A model generated the notes under the pieces. That model saw only the letters and a program-made list of their open reading frames with translations. It did not search any database and had not been told where the DNA came from. The translations under genes were made by a program, and so were the position numbers. Source: Datnioides undecimradiatus (taxonomy: Eukaryota; Chordata; Actinopteri; Lobotiformes; Datnioididae). Taken from it: 64,000 nt of DNA. Below are positions 1-14,166 of the stretch, piece after piece. The stretch is taken from positions 16,496,886 through 16,560,885 of the forward strand of contig WARS01000016.1 in assembly GCA_008933995.1 (NCBI GenBank), given 5' to 3'. How positions within the stretch are numbered: position 1 is the stretch's first letter; the number at the start of each line of letters is the position of its first letter.

Positions 1-2858
1 TAACAGGGGAAATGGCTGTACCTGCCACAGTGTGTTCAGCCACATGTTCTGTTGCTGAAACTTCACACTCTTAATGCTGACCTGCAGAGCTGAGGCTAAA
101 TGGTGTAAAGGATAACAACCAATTCACACAGCGCTTTTCTGACATGCTGACTGCCATTAGCTGGAATCTCTCCTAAGGACATGTCTGTTTATTTGTGCAA
201 AGCAGGATCCATGGTGGGGCACCCAGGGAGATGGTCAGTCTGGTTTCACAGTTTCCCCCCACGTTCCAACGCCAAGTGCTCACACGCTGATCTCTCAGAT
301 TGCTTTACCAGCCTCTCACCAGTCTGAAATGTTACACCACTGCCTGGGGGTGTGACCCGAGGGTCTTAAGGTCCATGCTCCTGACAGCAGTTAGCTATAA
401 TCCTGTGTTTATCTCCGTTTGAGTTATGTTATCGCATGAAGCTACTGTGTTACTTCAAGCTGGGCTGCCGGACAATGGGACTGCTGTATATGTGCAAGCA
501 TGCACATCTGTGATTGTTTGTATGTACTAATGCACTTGAGAGCTTTTGCATACAGGTTGTAATACTTGTTGTTTTTCTTCATTTTGATCAATAAATTAGT
601 TTAATTGAAATTTGTTTTCTATTTCACTTTACTGAAAGCAATTTCTTTTAGTCTGATTTTCAGAGTATGTTTGCGCAAATGTTATGTTAATTAGGTTTGT
701 CTGTTCATTAATATTATCAATTAATCTCTAATTAATAATGATTCATTGAATAATCACAATTAATATGTACATACAAAATTAAAGTTTAACACATTAAAAA
801 CAAGTTCACACATTTATATGCATTTGTGTGAGTACTGTCTGTTCAAGGGTTTTAAAAGCACTCCACCTGTTCAGCTTAGACAGGTGTGTGTGTGTTTATA
901 GCAACTAACATTAGCTCATGTAGCACAGCCTATAAATATTTTCCCACTGATACAATAAAAACCCTTGTCAATAAGCAGCCAATGAAGCATATGACTTTCA
1001 CATCACTGAGTTCAGGCTTTTGCTAAATGGGTTCCACTGACAGTGAACAAAAGAACAAATGGCTGATAGAAAAAAGAAGAGCTATCCTCATTTGTTGGAA
1101 TAAAAATGTAGTTGAATAGATTAAATTTAAACATTTCTTAAGAATCTCATCCCTTGATCATACAATTCTTAACTCTGAGATATTAAACACATTTCTTGAC
1201 AACAACCAAAATGCTCATTGTATTTTAATCTTGTAATCTTTAATCTTTACTTTTTCCTCTTTTACTATAGGATAAATACTTATTTTCCATTCTTCTATCT
1301 GTAAAATGCAAAACATTTGATATTTCTGTGAACATCCTAAATTTTTCTACAGATACCAAATATTCAAGGCTAAAATACAGGCCATAGTGTTTAGAAATGG
1401 ATTCACAAAAAAATTCTAAATTTTCAGTACTATAATCTTGTAATGTTAAAAATGGCATCTTATATTTTCATAGGTAATTAACCAATTTGTGTAAGTGTGC
1501 CATATTGCAGCTTTATAAAAGAGGTAGTACAATTAGGAACAGTTAAATATTATGTAATGCATGTTTTGAACATAACTTTAAAAATTGTGGTAACGGTTGT
1601 GTTTCAAGAAGTTAAGCTAAAACAGCCTTAATGTATGTATAGTATGGATCAGTGCATAGGTATGTGCTCCTGCATTGTGCATGTGTTAATGCCCACTGAC
1701 TGTTGAAAGCTGTGTGATGGGCACCAGATTAGGCTTTCCTCGTGTTTGTCGGGGCTAATTTTCACCTCACTCATCATCTGCATTCAGCTTTTCAGGAGAC
1801 CTGCATTCATGATGGATGCTTGTCAACAGCTGTGTTTCTTCAATCCCAGTCAACTGGTCAATACTCAACGCTTCTGAACAGGCAAACTGATGGTGAGGCA
1901 GCAAGCAGCATCAGATATGCTCTCAGGAATACTCTAAACTGATTGGAGCGGAAGACAAAATTATTAATCTCATAATTGGTAACACTACACCTTCCTACAC
2001 TGTATTATATTTGTACCATTCATTGTCCCTTGTACCATTGAAATGTTGATTTTAACCCAATTAAAAAGATGAAATATGTGTTCCCCTGTCGCAAATAAAA
2101 GTGTAATTAGCAGTAAAAAGTATGCTAAAGCAGCATAGGTCACACAGTAAAATAATAAAGTATGAATATGCAAAAAAACCATTCAACCTCTCCCTCAATA
2201 CATCATATATATAACAGAGAAGCTATTTTGTTATATATTCCTATTTTACTCCTTAATTTGCATCCCGGGGCTGGACAAACCACTAAGTGATAAAATAAGG
2301 ATATTTGAAAAGTTTCAACACATAGGTTCTTGCCAACATTGTAGTTGCCAGGCTATCCAGTCCAGCCCCGTTGAGCCCCAGCAGCTGTCAACACAAGGAT
2401 CTGGGCCCATTCATGATGCAAAAAAAAAAAACCCATTCAAACACATTCATTACACACCTTATTCACCCTTTTGTTTTCCAGCTTCTTAGCTACATGTAAA
2501 TCTCAAAAGATACATAAAGGATATACAGAAATTTAGTGTTTAACATAATTAGAGATGAGATATCATAACATATCTACAGCATCATCAGTCAATCTCTGTC
2601 TGCACCAGAGAACACAAATAAAAACCTTTGTGATTCTATCATTGTGAAAGTAATTAATATGGGTCATATGTGAATTTTTTTATAACTTTGTACATTTCAA
2701 TAAAACAAGATATAATGAAAATATAGTTGGATTCATGTTCTAGCGTGACAGCTATCTCTTTAACACTGGAATTTTTTAAAGCCTATCACAAAATTTGCTC
2801 CACATTCTGTAGACAAACTCTATAAATCTTGAGAAAATACTCCATACATTTGTCTGAC
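1..2858 (-). other. rbm20: rbm20 intron 5, partial
   Basis: Starts at the donor GTCAGA (2858-2857) and runs off the left edge. I searched the minus strand for the RRM exon (NLPEGS...-like) and did not find it. AT-rich with an A-run at 2410-2421. No gene, transposon or RNA gene recognised. Confidence 0.7.
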
Positions 2859-2959
2859 CTTTGACTCTGGCTGGTGTGAGGCAAATCCTGTGTCTGACAT
2901 GGGATAAGTCTTCATGGCTGCAGCTGGTAAGTATGCTGTATTGGCTCCTGAGGATACAT
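2859..2959 (-). CDS. rbm20: rbm20 exon 5 (linker before the RRM)
   Basis: The 101-nt exon lies between CAATCCACAG and TCAAAG|GTCAGA. It encodes AYLPAAAMKTYPMSDTGF followed by ASHQPESK, aligned with the human linker just before the RRM (SYVPIPARSFTQ...). It ends in phase 0, as expected before the exon starting the RRM, which I could not find to the left. Confidence 0.85.
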
Positions 2960-5900
2960 CTGTGGATTGAAATGGACTTATAGAGTAAAACCTGTGTGGG
3001 GAAAAGTTACTTCATTGTTAGACCTATGCAAAACAATAGTTTGGAATAACAGATGTTATTCAAAACATCTGAAACTGACATCTGGTAAGTGTTGTGATCT
3101 AAATACTATGATATCAATACACTCTGAGGTTCTCAGTTTTGCCCTGTGATTTGTTCCAGTGATGTGTTGTTGCTTACTGCAGCAGCTGTGTGTTGGGTAA
3201 CTCGAAAAATGGCACATGCTTTCCTTCTTATTCATAGATATTGTTCACCAACTTATTCAAACAATGCATATTTAACGAAATGCAGAATGGACGAAAGTTT
3301 ACATTCGTAACCATGGTTCACTGAGCAGGAAGGTTATCCTTCCAACTTGCAGCTGCTCAAAGACCCATTCCGTGAAAAATGCAACCAATGAGGCTTAGAC
3401 CCAAAGGTTCTTTCAAGCTGCCCGCTGCCACCCACAAGCGGTTTGCTTTAAAGTAATTACACAAGGGAATACATAGGGGAAGGAGATCAAGATCTAGCAT
3501 AAAACGATACTACTGACATAATAGAGAACAGGTGCTCAATTTGTTGTGTAGAAATACTCTATGTACACATGTGTCATCGGTTTTGGGGGTTTGCTGTCAT
3601 AATATCCACACCAAAAGTCAAAAACCTCCAGCAAGATACATCAATGTATCAAAATACACTGTGTCAAGTTATAAAAATACTTTGCTTCATACCCTCATGT
3701 AACTCTAAAAATACTCCCCGACCTCCATCTATCACTCTGTGTCACATAGTCTAACAATCATAAAAACATCACTCATAACCTTGCTAACAAACAGGGACAC
3801 TTTTGGTGACTAATGGGTCATCCTACCTTGACTTGCAGCAGAGTAGACCATGGAGTTTGTCCCTCCAGTGTTCAGACCTCCATCAGAAGGCCTACCGACA
3901 GCGTAGTGAACAGCTCCAGCTGATACTGCTGCGGAGCTGCAACAATCATACAAGGCTGATTTTAGCTGCCTCTCCCCTGCCTTGCTCACTCATATCTTGT
4001 GACAGAGCTCATATTCATAGAAACATTAAGACAGCTGTATATAGAACAAGGAACAGAAAATAAAATGCTTCCATCACTCAAAATAGATATTTGCTCTGGA
4101 CTGTTTTTAGAAATACAACAAAAGAAAAGAAAACAACACATTTTATAACAGCTGTGTTTAAATGTTTTACATGGGAGAGAAATTACCAAACCACTGTCAA
4201 GGATAATGAGAGACAATAGTTTTATTTATCATTGAATGAAAATCACCAACAGAAAACAGAATAAACTAAGTGAAGCCACAAGCTTTGTCACTCAGTAGGA
4301 AAAAGAGCATTAAAATGAACTCACCTTTCACTTGTGTACAACATTCGGTTCTGCAGATGCAGTTTTCCCTTCACGTGCTGGTCCCAGTCCTAAACATACA
4401 CACACCATCCAAACATTGAGTCAGATGGCTTAGACACACTGGAAGCTTACTGCTTACCCTCCAGTGGTAGCTATTACAAACCTTTTGTGTAAACTCGAGG
4501 CTGAGAGCAATTAAAGAGACAACATCTTGGAGCAGTTAGTTTATAAGTGGCTGCTCATCTAAGCAAAACATTTAGCTTCACTTTAGCTTTTTTCACCCCT
4601 TCTCTCATCCAAATCCAGCACCCAACTTTTAGGTTTTATAAATTAAATAAAACCACCTGTTTTATTTGAAGAAAAAAATACCTTAAGATTGGATTGCAAG
4701 CTTGTTAAATTCTCCACTGTCTGTTTCTAATAAAGCTGTGAACAGTATTACACAAGCAGGTAAATCATTTAGTTTTGTGTCCAGTGTTCTCCAGCTACAG
4801 TCATGTTTACAAAACAAACAATTCCTCAGACAATTACATTTAATTTATGACTGAATTAATCACCTTGAGATTGTAGACCTTCTTGTCACAGATGCTACAC
4901 TGGTGTGGCAGCTGAGTGGGTGTTGCAGCATGAAAATCATTGACTTGGTAAGGCTGAAGTATCCTGGAACCTGAAGATAAAGTTTCCTCACTTCCATGGA
5001 GGGGCTGGTAGCCCCCAAATCCCTGCGTGCCACTTGAACCAAAAGAGGAAACCCCGCTACTTGGATTGAACTTGGGGTCAGGGGTTGGCTCCTCTGGGTT
5101 ATAGAGTTCCGTTCTGGACCGTACTGGCTGCCCAGCTGCTGTCCACACATTGGCAGCATTAGAATCAATATCCACCTTTCCAGTGTGACTGAGGTTAGAA
5201 GGGCCTTTCCAATGCTCCTTATGTCCAGTGGAGTTATAGATATTCATGTTCTGCTCACTGACGCTAAACCCAGTTTGTTTCCCCAGCATTTCATGGCCAT
5301 AAAAATCTCTCTGGAAACCAACACTGTTCATGTTTTTTGCCTGACTGTTAATCACTGAGTACTGTCCATCACCGCCAGCACCAGTGGCTGATGCTGCAGA
5401 TGTCCCCCCAGCCAAGCTGTACTGAAGACGCCGGTCAGTATCAGAGGGGTAAGCTGACCCTGACTTTTTCCCGTAATCTGTGCCAGGTTGGCCCCCTCCA
5501 CCAGGATGGGTCAGTCTCACATTTGCAGTGTTTTGGTTGAATCCACCACCAACTAAGGCCCCCAAGGCTGAATTTGAAGAGGGAAAACCAAGCACTCCTG
5601 TTGGGAAGGCACCCTGGGGATTTCCAACCATAGCTGAAGTCCTTAGCTGATTGAACAGAGGTTGTGACATGGCAACATTGGATAGAACCTGATTGAGAAC
5701 AGTGGCAGCTGTATTGCCCCCCTGAGCCAGTTTAAGGCGATGGAGGGTAAGCTGGGCCTGGAGCTGTGCGAGTTGTAGGCTGGCTGGGGTCAGGAGGAGC
5801 TGCTGGTTTTGCTGCTGAGGCCCCACCTGCACAGCACCTGGCAGATTCCCTCCCACCTGGAAGCTCTTCTTATCGGTGCTGTCCCCTGGCACCGCACTGA

Positions 5901-8900
5901 TACTGAGAAAAACAAAAAAACATATTTCTCAGGAATCTCAAAGGACAAATAGATATTTTTTGTTTGTTCATAATAATACAGTAGACAACATTATCGCTAA
6001 TATTTGTGTCTATGATGTTGCCATATGTCAAATAGAGATCCGATTAGGAACCTTTAAAAGGCAGTTGTTGATTAGAACCCTCTACAGAGAGAAACCACAG
6101 GATTTAATTGTCTTTATTATAATTAGCCTAATAATTGAGTCTGATTGAGTTTGCCAGCTCAGGAATTGTTATCACCAGTTTAATCAACGGTTGCATGAAT
6201 CAAGCCAATGTGAACTGGAGGTAATATGAATGCAGAGACAATGCCAGCAGAAACCAAAGGGACTGTTTGGATGATGGCAAAAACAAAACACAAGCTATAT
6301 ATTTTTATCCTGCATCTTTGCAATTAATGTTACACACATTTTTTTCAACATAAACACTGATTGAATACAATTTGTAAACACTGAAATTCAGGGGAAAGGC
6401 TTTCACAAAAGATAAAATATCATTACTTACTGTTAATCTAACAACTGTTCTGTTCTCCGCATGCACTTTAAGCATTTAAGACAGATGTGCTGGGTGGAGC
6501 ACATCTGGGTGATTATGTTTTGTTCAAAATGTATACTACTTTCAATAACATTACAACTACAGAAACACAGAAGACACTCAATACCCCACTGCTTTCCTAC
6601 TGCTCCTGATATCCACACAATTGTGTTCCTCACAGCTAGCATCAGTAAACAAACAATCTTATAAGTGCTCAACCAACAGATGGTCAGCAGTTGGGTAAAG
6701 CCATCATTTAGCTGTCAGTGATGCTGGGTTTCAGATAAACCAAAGGAAATGATCAGTGCCAAGAAGTGTTGCACAGCAGTTTGCTACTGATGAAGTTGTT
6801 CTACATTCTTTTGCTACTTTAAATGTGTAATTTCATCATTATAACATATAATTAAAAAGCCTAACAGGAAAGTCATAGTTTACACACAGTTTTGTGTGAA
6901 ATGAGATAACAAAAGTAATTTTTGAGAGTCTGCAATTGTTTGCAGTACAAACATCATTTTGATTACTTCTCACCAACATATGGAAAATTCTGGAAGTTAT
7001 CTTCTGTAGAGAGGTCACAGCTTCTTTATCACAGACAGGTGCTGGTGTAATGTAATTTTAATTTCTTGAATAAAGAGAGAGTAGCTGAAGTCAAAGAGGG
7101 ATAGCTGTATAATGAACTGTTCAAATATCCAGAGGTTATACACCCACTGACTTATTTTCCAACTGCTATACTGTACTGTACACAAGCTTTCTACAACATG
7201 AACTGCTGTAACTAAACCACATCACGTACTGGTGTTGTGACCCTGTTTGACTGGTCTGTCCTTTCGGATTCTGATGAATGCTCTCACATGCTGTCTAAAC
7301 TTAGTCGTCTCAACTATTCATCACATCATCTATGTTAAGCACCTGACACTGCTCTATCTAACCACTGCTCCTTCGAACCCTGCTGAAAGGCGACGGACCA
7401 ATCAGATTAGATGTGGTGAAATCCCAAATTATTCTAGACAAAGAATTGGTGGCCATGACGTTTTGCAAATAGAGACAGTGACAGACTGGACAGTATTTGA
7501 GATAATGTTCATGAAGATTTATCTTATGTTGTTGTAGTGATTGTGTGGAGAGGTTGTGGCTGCTAAGCATAAAGTTCAAGAGATATTTTCAAATATAAAT
7601 TTATGCAACTGAATCTTGTGGAGGATTATCACCTCCAGGACTGTCTTCCTACTCACTTCAGCAGTTGTGAAAAGGTCTTTTGATTACATTGCCACATCAT
7701 AAACTCATCATATCATACCCATCACTCATAATCCTACTGAGCTATAAACTTACCTGCTGTAGACATATGGTCCTGAAATCACAACCCCTTGTTAAGCTTG
7801 TAAGGATGAGTCAGAAAAATTAATAATGTGAATGAATTAAAATATAATGTTAATATGTTGCATTTACTCATTGGTGTTTGTGGTTATGAGAGGCAACTTA
7901 AGTTGATTTCTACCACTCTGCTAAACAATGTAGCATAATGGCTGACCAATGGACAGCAGGACCTTAGTTCAAACCAAATCATTGACAAGCTTGTTTGTTT
8001 GTTTATTACCAGACACAGCACTGGTTGCAGTATTTATTTTTTGCCTTTTGAAGTGTGTTTTGTGCCATGTTTTTAAATGTCTGCGGACAGTTTTATAATC
8101 ATTAGCATCAATAGCATTAGAACCATGCAAAGTACATTCATAAAACCTGGTGTATAGTTGACATCAAAATGGTAACTAGTAAGTCGACAGTACTTTCTAG
8201 TCTTATGGTCTTATTCACATCTATTCATACACTAATGGGAGCTGTACATTAGAAAGGCCATTAGCCATTCACACACTGATGGGACAGCCATTGGGAGCAA
8301 CTTGGGGTTCAGTGTCTTGCCCAAGGACACCTCGGCATGTAGCCATGGAGAGGGAGATAAACTACAAATAACAACAGAATTTTGAATTTCACAGGGCTAA
8401 ATACTCAATTTTGACTTTTGAGTCAACTCAGCTTGAGCTCTCTATCAGACCCTTATCAGAGCATACATGATTCAGCAGCACAGGTAAACATCTGTGCACA
8501 CTGTGGTGATAAAAGCTCTACCTTGTAGGAATTGTAGTTTCCATACTTGCCATAACAAGCCATACTTGTTACACAACACATAAAAGCTGTACAACACAGT
8601 GACTATAAGGAAAATGATCAATCAGGACCTCATAGTAGTACATGACAATTGTACATCATTGTTAATTTGAGTGTACGACATGACCTAATATCAAAATACA
8701 AAACATTTTTCATCATGTTATCACTTTAACTTACTGTTGCCCAATCAATTTCACAACTAATATAACATTTTAATGTACATTTAAAAAAAAAAATAGATAG
8801 ATATAATAAAATGCTGTGTCAAATCATATTTAAAATTTAATTTTGGTATTGTAAACACAACTCAAAGGTGTAGACATACATCCCATAGACATTCAAGACG

Positions 8901-11900
8901 AGGGATTCATTTGCCATTTCTGAACTTCTCCCTGTAAACTTCATAAATGTTTTATACAAAATGGTTTATGATCAATATTATTTTGCATGGCAAGCATTTG
9001 ATATACTTGTAATACAGTAGCAAAAAAGGTTGAATAGATTTAAACTCATACAAAATCTTATAACATAGTCACAGGACCAATACATATAATCGATAATAGC
9101 TGATTCATGTTGGACAATTGACAGTCCTTGGCTTCACTGCCGATTGTGCGCAATCTTAAGTGAGCAAGCATGCTGATGTAGAGATAAGCTTACACCATTC
9201 CAGCTTATGACTCGAAGCTATAAATACTAGAGTTGCCCTCTGCCATCCCAACACACAGTGTTCTTAATAGACTAATATGGACTCTTGGGCAGCTGGCTCA
9301 GTCTGCTAGACACTTCAAACCAATCTTGTGATGAAGAGAGGGAATATGGGTGCCAAATAAACTCCAATCAGGTGTGGAAGGGAAGTAGCACAGAAGATTA
9401 GGTACATGAATGAAAAGCTTGCTAATGAAATTATTAGAAAATGAGTCTCACAATGTCTCACTGTGTTTAATTATCTTATTTTGAGTCCACACAGCCACAC
9501 CACCAGGATATGACTACTACTAGGGAACTATTACAACTGCATCGACTACTTTTCATTCTGTAGTTATAGTTCAGAAATAAAAAACAATGCAAGATAAATG
9601 TGTAACTATGAGAGAGACAAAGAGAGACACATGTGTTTGTCCCTGTATAATGAACATAATGTACAGAATGTAATAAATAACATAAAATTAGACAAAATTC
9701 CAGTGCAGACATTGTTGTTCTTTATAATAATCTCAATTCAAAAATTGGGAAAATTAACACTTTACACAGACAAAAGATCTGCTATATCAAAAATATTGTT
9801 TGGTCTCACACTTTTATACAATTCACTTAGAAACAGCTTTTGAAAACTTTCATTAATGGTGTGTTAAATGTTGAGCACTACAGAAAACTCAGCAAAGAGA
9901 CAGTGAATGATTGAAGAATGGAATTTGTCATTATTAACTCAGTTTTGTGAGAAAAGAAACAAATTTATTTTAACTGGTTGAGAGACACGTAATTTTAAAA
10001 ATATAAAACACATACAAAATATTTTCCTCCATACAAAACATCATCTTAAACACACACAAAAAACCTAGATGTTTGAATACATTTGCTCTCAAAAATACCA
10101 AATATTCAAAAGTTGTACCAGAGAACTTGGATTGTGAAGTTTGCATTGTTTTCAATCTTGCCACACACTTTAATTGTTACATCCAACAGAGCTTACATCC
10201 AATTCCAGTCTGTTTTTCATGTGTTACTGTTATACTGCTCTTTGAGACCTTCTACAGCAGAAAAATTTCCTCTCACAGTCAAAGCCATCTCATAGCAGAG
10301 CTTCTTGGCCATCATAGAGTATTAGCTCAGTCTTTAGAAAAGCTTCATGTACTAGTAGTAGTAAAACAAATGATCAAATGTAAATGTCTCAAGGTATTTC
10401 TGTTGTGTTTTATAATTGACAATTATTTCAGTTATTTATTAAGCATAAATGTATTGCTAAAGTAAATGTGCACTATCAAAGACAACTGTAACTATGCTGT
10501 ATTGTACCTTTACAACTCACAATGTTTTAACCTGCAGCTAATGAGGCTTGGAAAGAAGGAAATATAGTCAAGTCAAATTCTTTTAATCATATTAAAAAGA
10601 AACAAAGCCTCTGGCACATAACTAAGGGTGAGACCAGTGCCTGACTTCTAAATCTTAGAATTTATCTACAAAAAGAACAAGGGGAATTGTAAACATTTAC
10701 ACTGCTTTCAAGTTTTGGAACTGTTAAGCAAATACTTTTAACTCCAGTTCCTGAGACCTCTTATCCAACCAGTTCAGATAAAGGCCCAAGTATGGTCCAG
10801 GACTGACAGGAAACTCTGAAAGCCTATTATCCAGCAGGAACCCAGCTGAACACATGCATTCTTTTCATGCTCAACAAAGTTCTAAGCATAACATCACATT
10901 ATGATGACCGGCAATGTCTCCATATTTTTAATCAAACAGCTATAACTAGGACAACCCAATACTTTAAACTACACATTGTCTTACGTCAGTAAAATAAGAG
11001 ATAAAAAGTACTCTATATTTTCATGAGAAGAAAACAACTTGTATTATACTTGTTGTACTTGTATAACCAAGTATTAAAAATTTTTGTACACAGTAACAAT
11101 TAACTGTCATTTATGGGCAACGAATGATAATGTTACAGACAAGTAAGATTTACTGCTATATTGTTTAGTTTGCAAAAGACCAACATTATTTGGGATGTAA
11201 TACATTGTAAATCTAGATGATAAACAGCTGACATCATTAATGGTTTTCAATCATGTCTTAAATTGGAAAAAACACTTTAAACTGATCTAAAAGATACAAA
11301 TCTCTTTGTAAAAATCTCAGATCTGGTCCAAAGGGCATAGTAACACAACACAAGTTATGATGGCACTTTAAGATAATTGCATCTAAAATGTATATTTGTC
11401 AGGACAGCTCTGGAGGACAAATACATTTGGTTTTTAACACCTAATTCTAGATCAAATTGTACCTACAAAACAACAAAACGCAGATGCACTTTCATAAAAA
11501 TCAAAGACTGCTCCATAGTCATAACAAAATGCCACAGGGGCCCAATTGGTTCACAGAGCCTCATTGGAGGAAGTGACAAATTAGAAAAAGGATTTAAGTC
11601 CAGTCCTGCTACCAAAGAGCCCTTCACTGTTTCCAATGAGACATCCGACAAAATATGCCACAACGTCCAAACACAACGCAGCTGCACCACATACAGCTAT
11701 AAATCTTGCCTCTCTGCGAAGCCCCAACACATTACAGCTGACAAGACTTACTACGACATACACTACACTACAACAGGGTTATACTGAGCACCACACCTGA
11801 CGGTATCAAAGAAACACACCAACCTTGAAAAGACAGGCACCGAAGGTCCAGCTTGCACCTCTGACACTAAGCTCTACACTGTTTCTCTATAGCCTGACCT

Positions 11901-13832
11901 CTGCTCAGCAGCTGAGACTGACGCATGTCTCTACCCACTAACATGACGACTAATGCTAGCACATGTAAATTAGCACAACATCACTGCTAGTGGTTTTCAC
12001 CCTATGTTGGTGACGCAGTTTCCCAGAGTTACTGACCACTAGACAGGCAGAGGAGACGGGTGTGATGAAAAGTCACAAGTGGTTTGCATCTGTGTGTGTG
12101 GACGGGAGTAGACCAACACACCAGGAGAAAAGTATTTACAGAGAAGGCCTTGGGGTAATGCTGTGCAATCCTGTAGCTACTGCGTCTACAGTGGCAGCAG
12201 GTAGCCCCACGTACTAGAGTGTCGGCAGGCAGGTTCTAATATCAGATGACTGCTGGCATATTACCATATCCAACTTTTGTCAGAACATATGTAATATATT
12301 AAATCAAATATTTAAAGTTGTGCAAATGGCAAATTCTTTAAAGGACACCAAACAATATGCTACTAATAGTGAGTGTTTGTGAGGCAAACTGGACTCCTTC
12401 CTACCAGAGGACGAACCCCCCTCCCCCAATTGTGGCTGGTGATCGACAGATACAAAGCATAATGTAATATCTTTGCTTATTTTGGTCACAGCAATCTGGA
12501 TAATGATAAGGCTTTAAGCAATGGATTTTGTCCAAGCAACTTCTTCTGTATTTTGCTCAGCTCAAAAGGACTGGCATAAACTGATCAAGATATACTGGCA
12601 TGACTCTTCATAGTTTTACTATACAGTAAAACATTAATATGAAAAATATTAACTTTCCAAAAAACAGGAGTATAAATATATTTTACTGTTCAAGATTTCA
12701 TGTGAGATATCTTCACAAATCATATATGCATATCAGACATTTGCTGTTCTTTTGTACTTTTAATCAACTTTAAAAGTATCAAAATCCCGCTATGTAGTTG
12801 TCATTTTTCTTTTTAACTAAAGAAAATTATAAAAAGAGGACTGATTGTTAACTGGAAAATTAAATACCATCAAAGAAAGGTTTTTGATGATTTTGTTAAT
12901 AATAATGATTATTTAGAGTGAAGTCGTAAACAGTTGTTCGTCTGTATGAATGACTTAACAAGATGCACATTATTCCTATGTTCATAGGAATTTTGAGTAA
13001 CATTGAAAATGTTAGTTAAGGTCGGTGGATAAAATCTCACAAATATTACATAGTTTCCATTAGGCAAGCAAAAATTACAAATATGTTACAGCAAAAAAGG
13101 CATGAGGTTTTCGCATTCATATCACCGCATTACTAATGAATATACAATGGGATGGGAATATACATACATACACATTTAAACAAAGTATATTTTATATAAA
13201 GTGTAAAGTGTTGATTTAACTGAAAAATCTTGTTGTAAATAATATATCACTAATTTATGCTTTCCCAAATTAAGCATATCAAAACTTTATTTCCCCTTCT
13301 TTGAATGATAAATAATTCATACTGTTTTGAATTAAATGAATGTGATATATTTATTAGCAATAAAATAATATGGTAACAATTAATTTCTCTTTCTGTTTCT
13401 GATATACAATTTCTTGTTGTTTGGATTTCATTTTTAGGATCCATCACTCCACAAATAAAGATGCTGTAAAATATATATAACATTTTTGTTTACGGCTCTG
13501 AAATCAAACAATACAATTTTATTTTTAAATTCTGCAGATGAAAAAGTAGAAGTATCCACTTTAAATCCCACATGTAATGAAAAGGTACTTATCAGCCTAG
13601 AATTTCATTTTCTGTATCAGTTATTTTTCTTTCAAACATCTTCTATAGAGCTCCATCTGTGAATTTTTACCAGCTGTAAATGATCGCTTTGCTTAAGCAC
13701 ACTAGCATTCAACTCCCAGAGAGGTATCACCATGACAGATTTACAGTCACTCCATCTGTTAGTATCACACCCAGACGCAAAGAAGAAACAAGCCGCTATG
13801 AGCTATCATATGCGCTATCATACATATATATG

Positions 13833-13871
<39 letters not shown>

Positions 13872-14103
13872 TAGCCCATAAAGTTGAAAAAATTTTTTTT
13901 ACTCTTCTCATTGTAACAATGTGATTTATTCTTGATAGATAAAGTATATATCTTCTCAAAACTCATCATTGCTCCTGGTCAAAAGTGATTACTGATATAA
14001 ATAGGATATAAATAGGAATAAAAAGAGGAATGTGTTTGAAAACAAAATTATTCCAACTTTATGGGCAACACTGTTGCTTTACGGGCAACAGTGTGTGTGT
14101 ATA

Positions 14104-14166
<63 letters not shown>

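Noticed and set aside
5876-6148. 90-codon plus-strand open frame across the rbm20 exon 2 acceptor
   Set aside because: It overlaps the exon boundary on the wrong strand and has no domain; a shadow.
7930-7990. tRNA-like A-box (TAGCATAATGG) and B-box (AGTTCAAACC) pair
   Set aside because: No cloverleaf can be drawn, spacing and box matches are poor, and no SINE body follows. At most a very old tRNA-derived SINE scrap.
10073-10465. 130-codon plus-strand open frame
   Set aside because: AT-rich, hydrophobic, without domain or splice context; consistent with chance.
11377-11787. 136-codon plus-strand open frame
   Set aside because: The opposite strand is also open over the same stretch; no domain, and codon use looks random.
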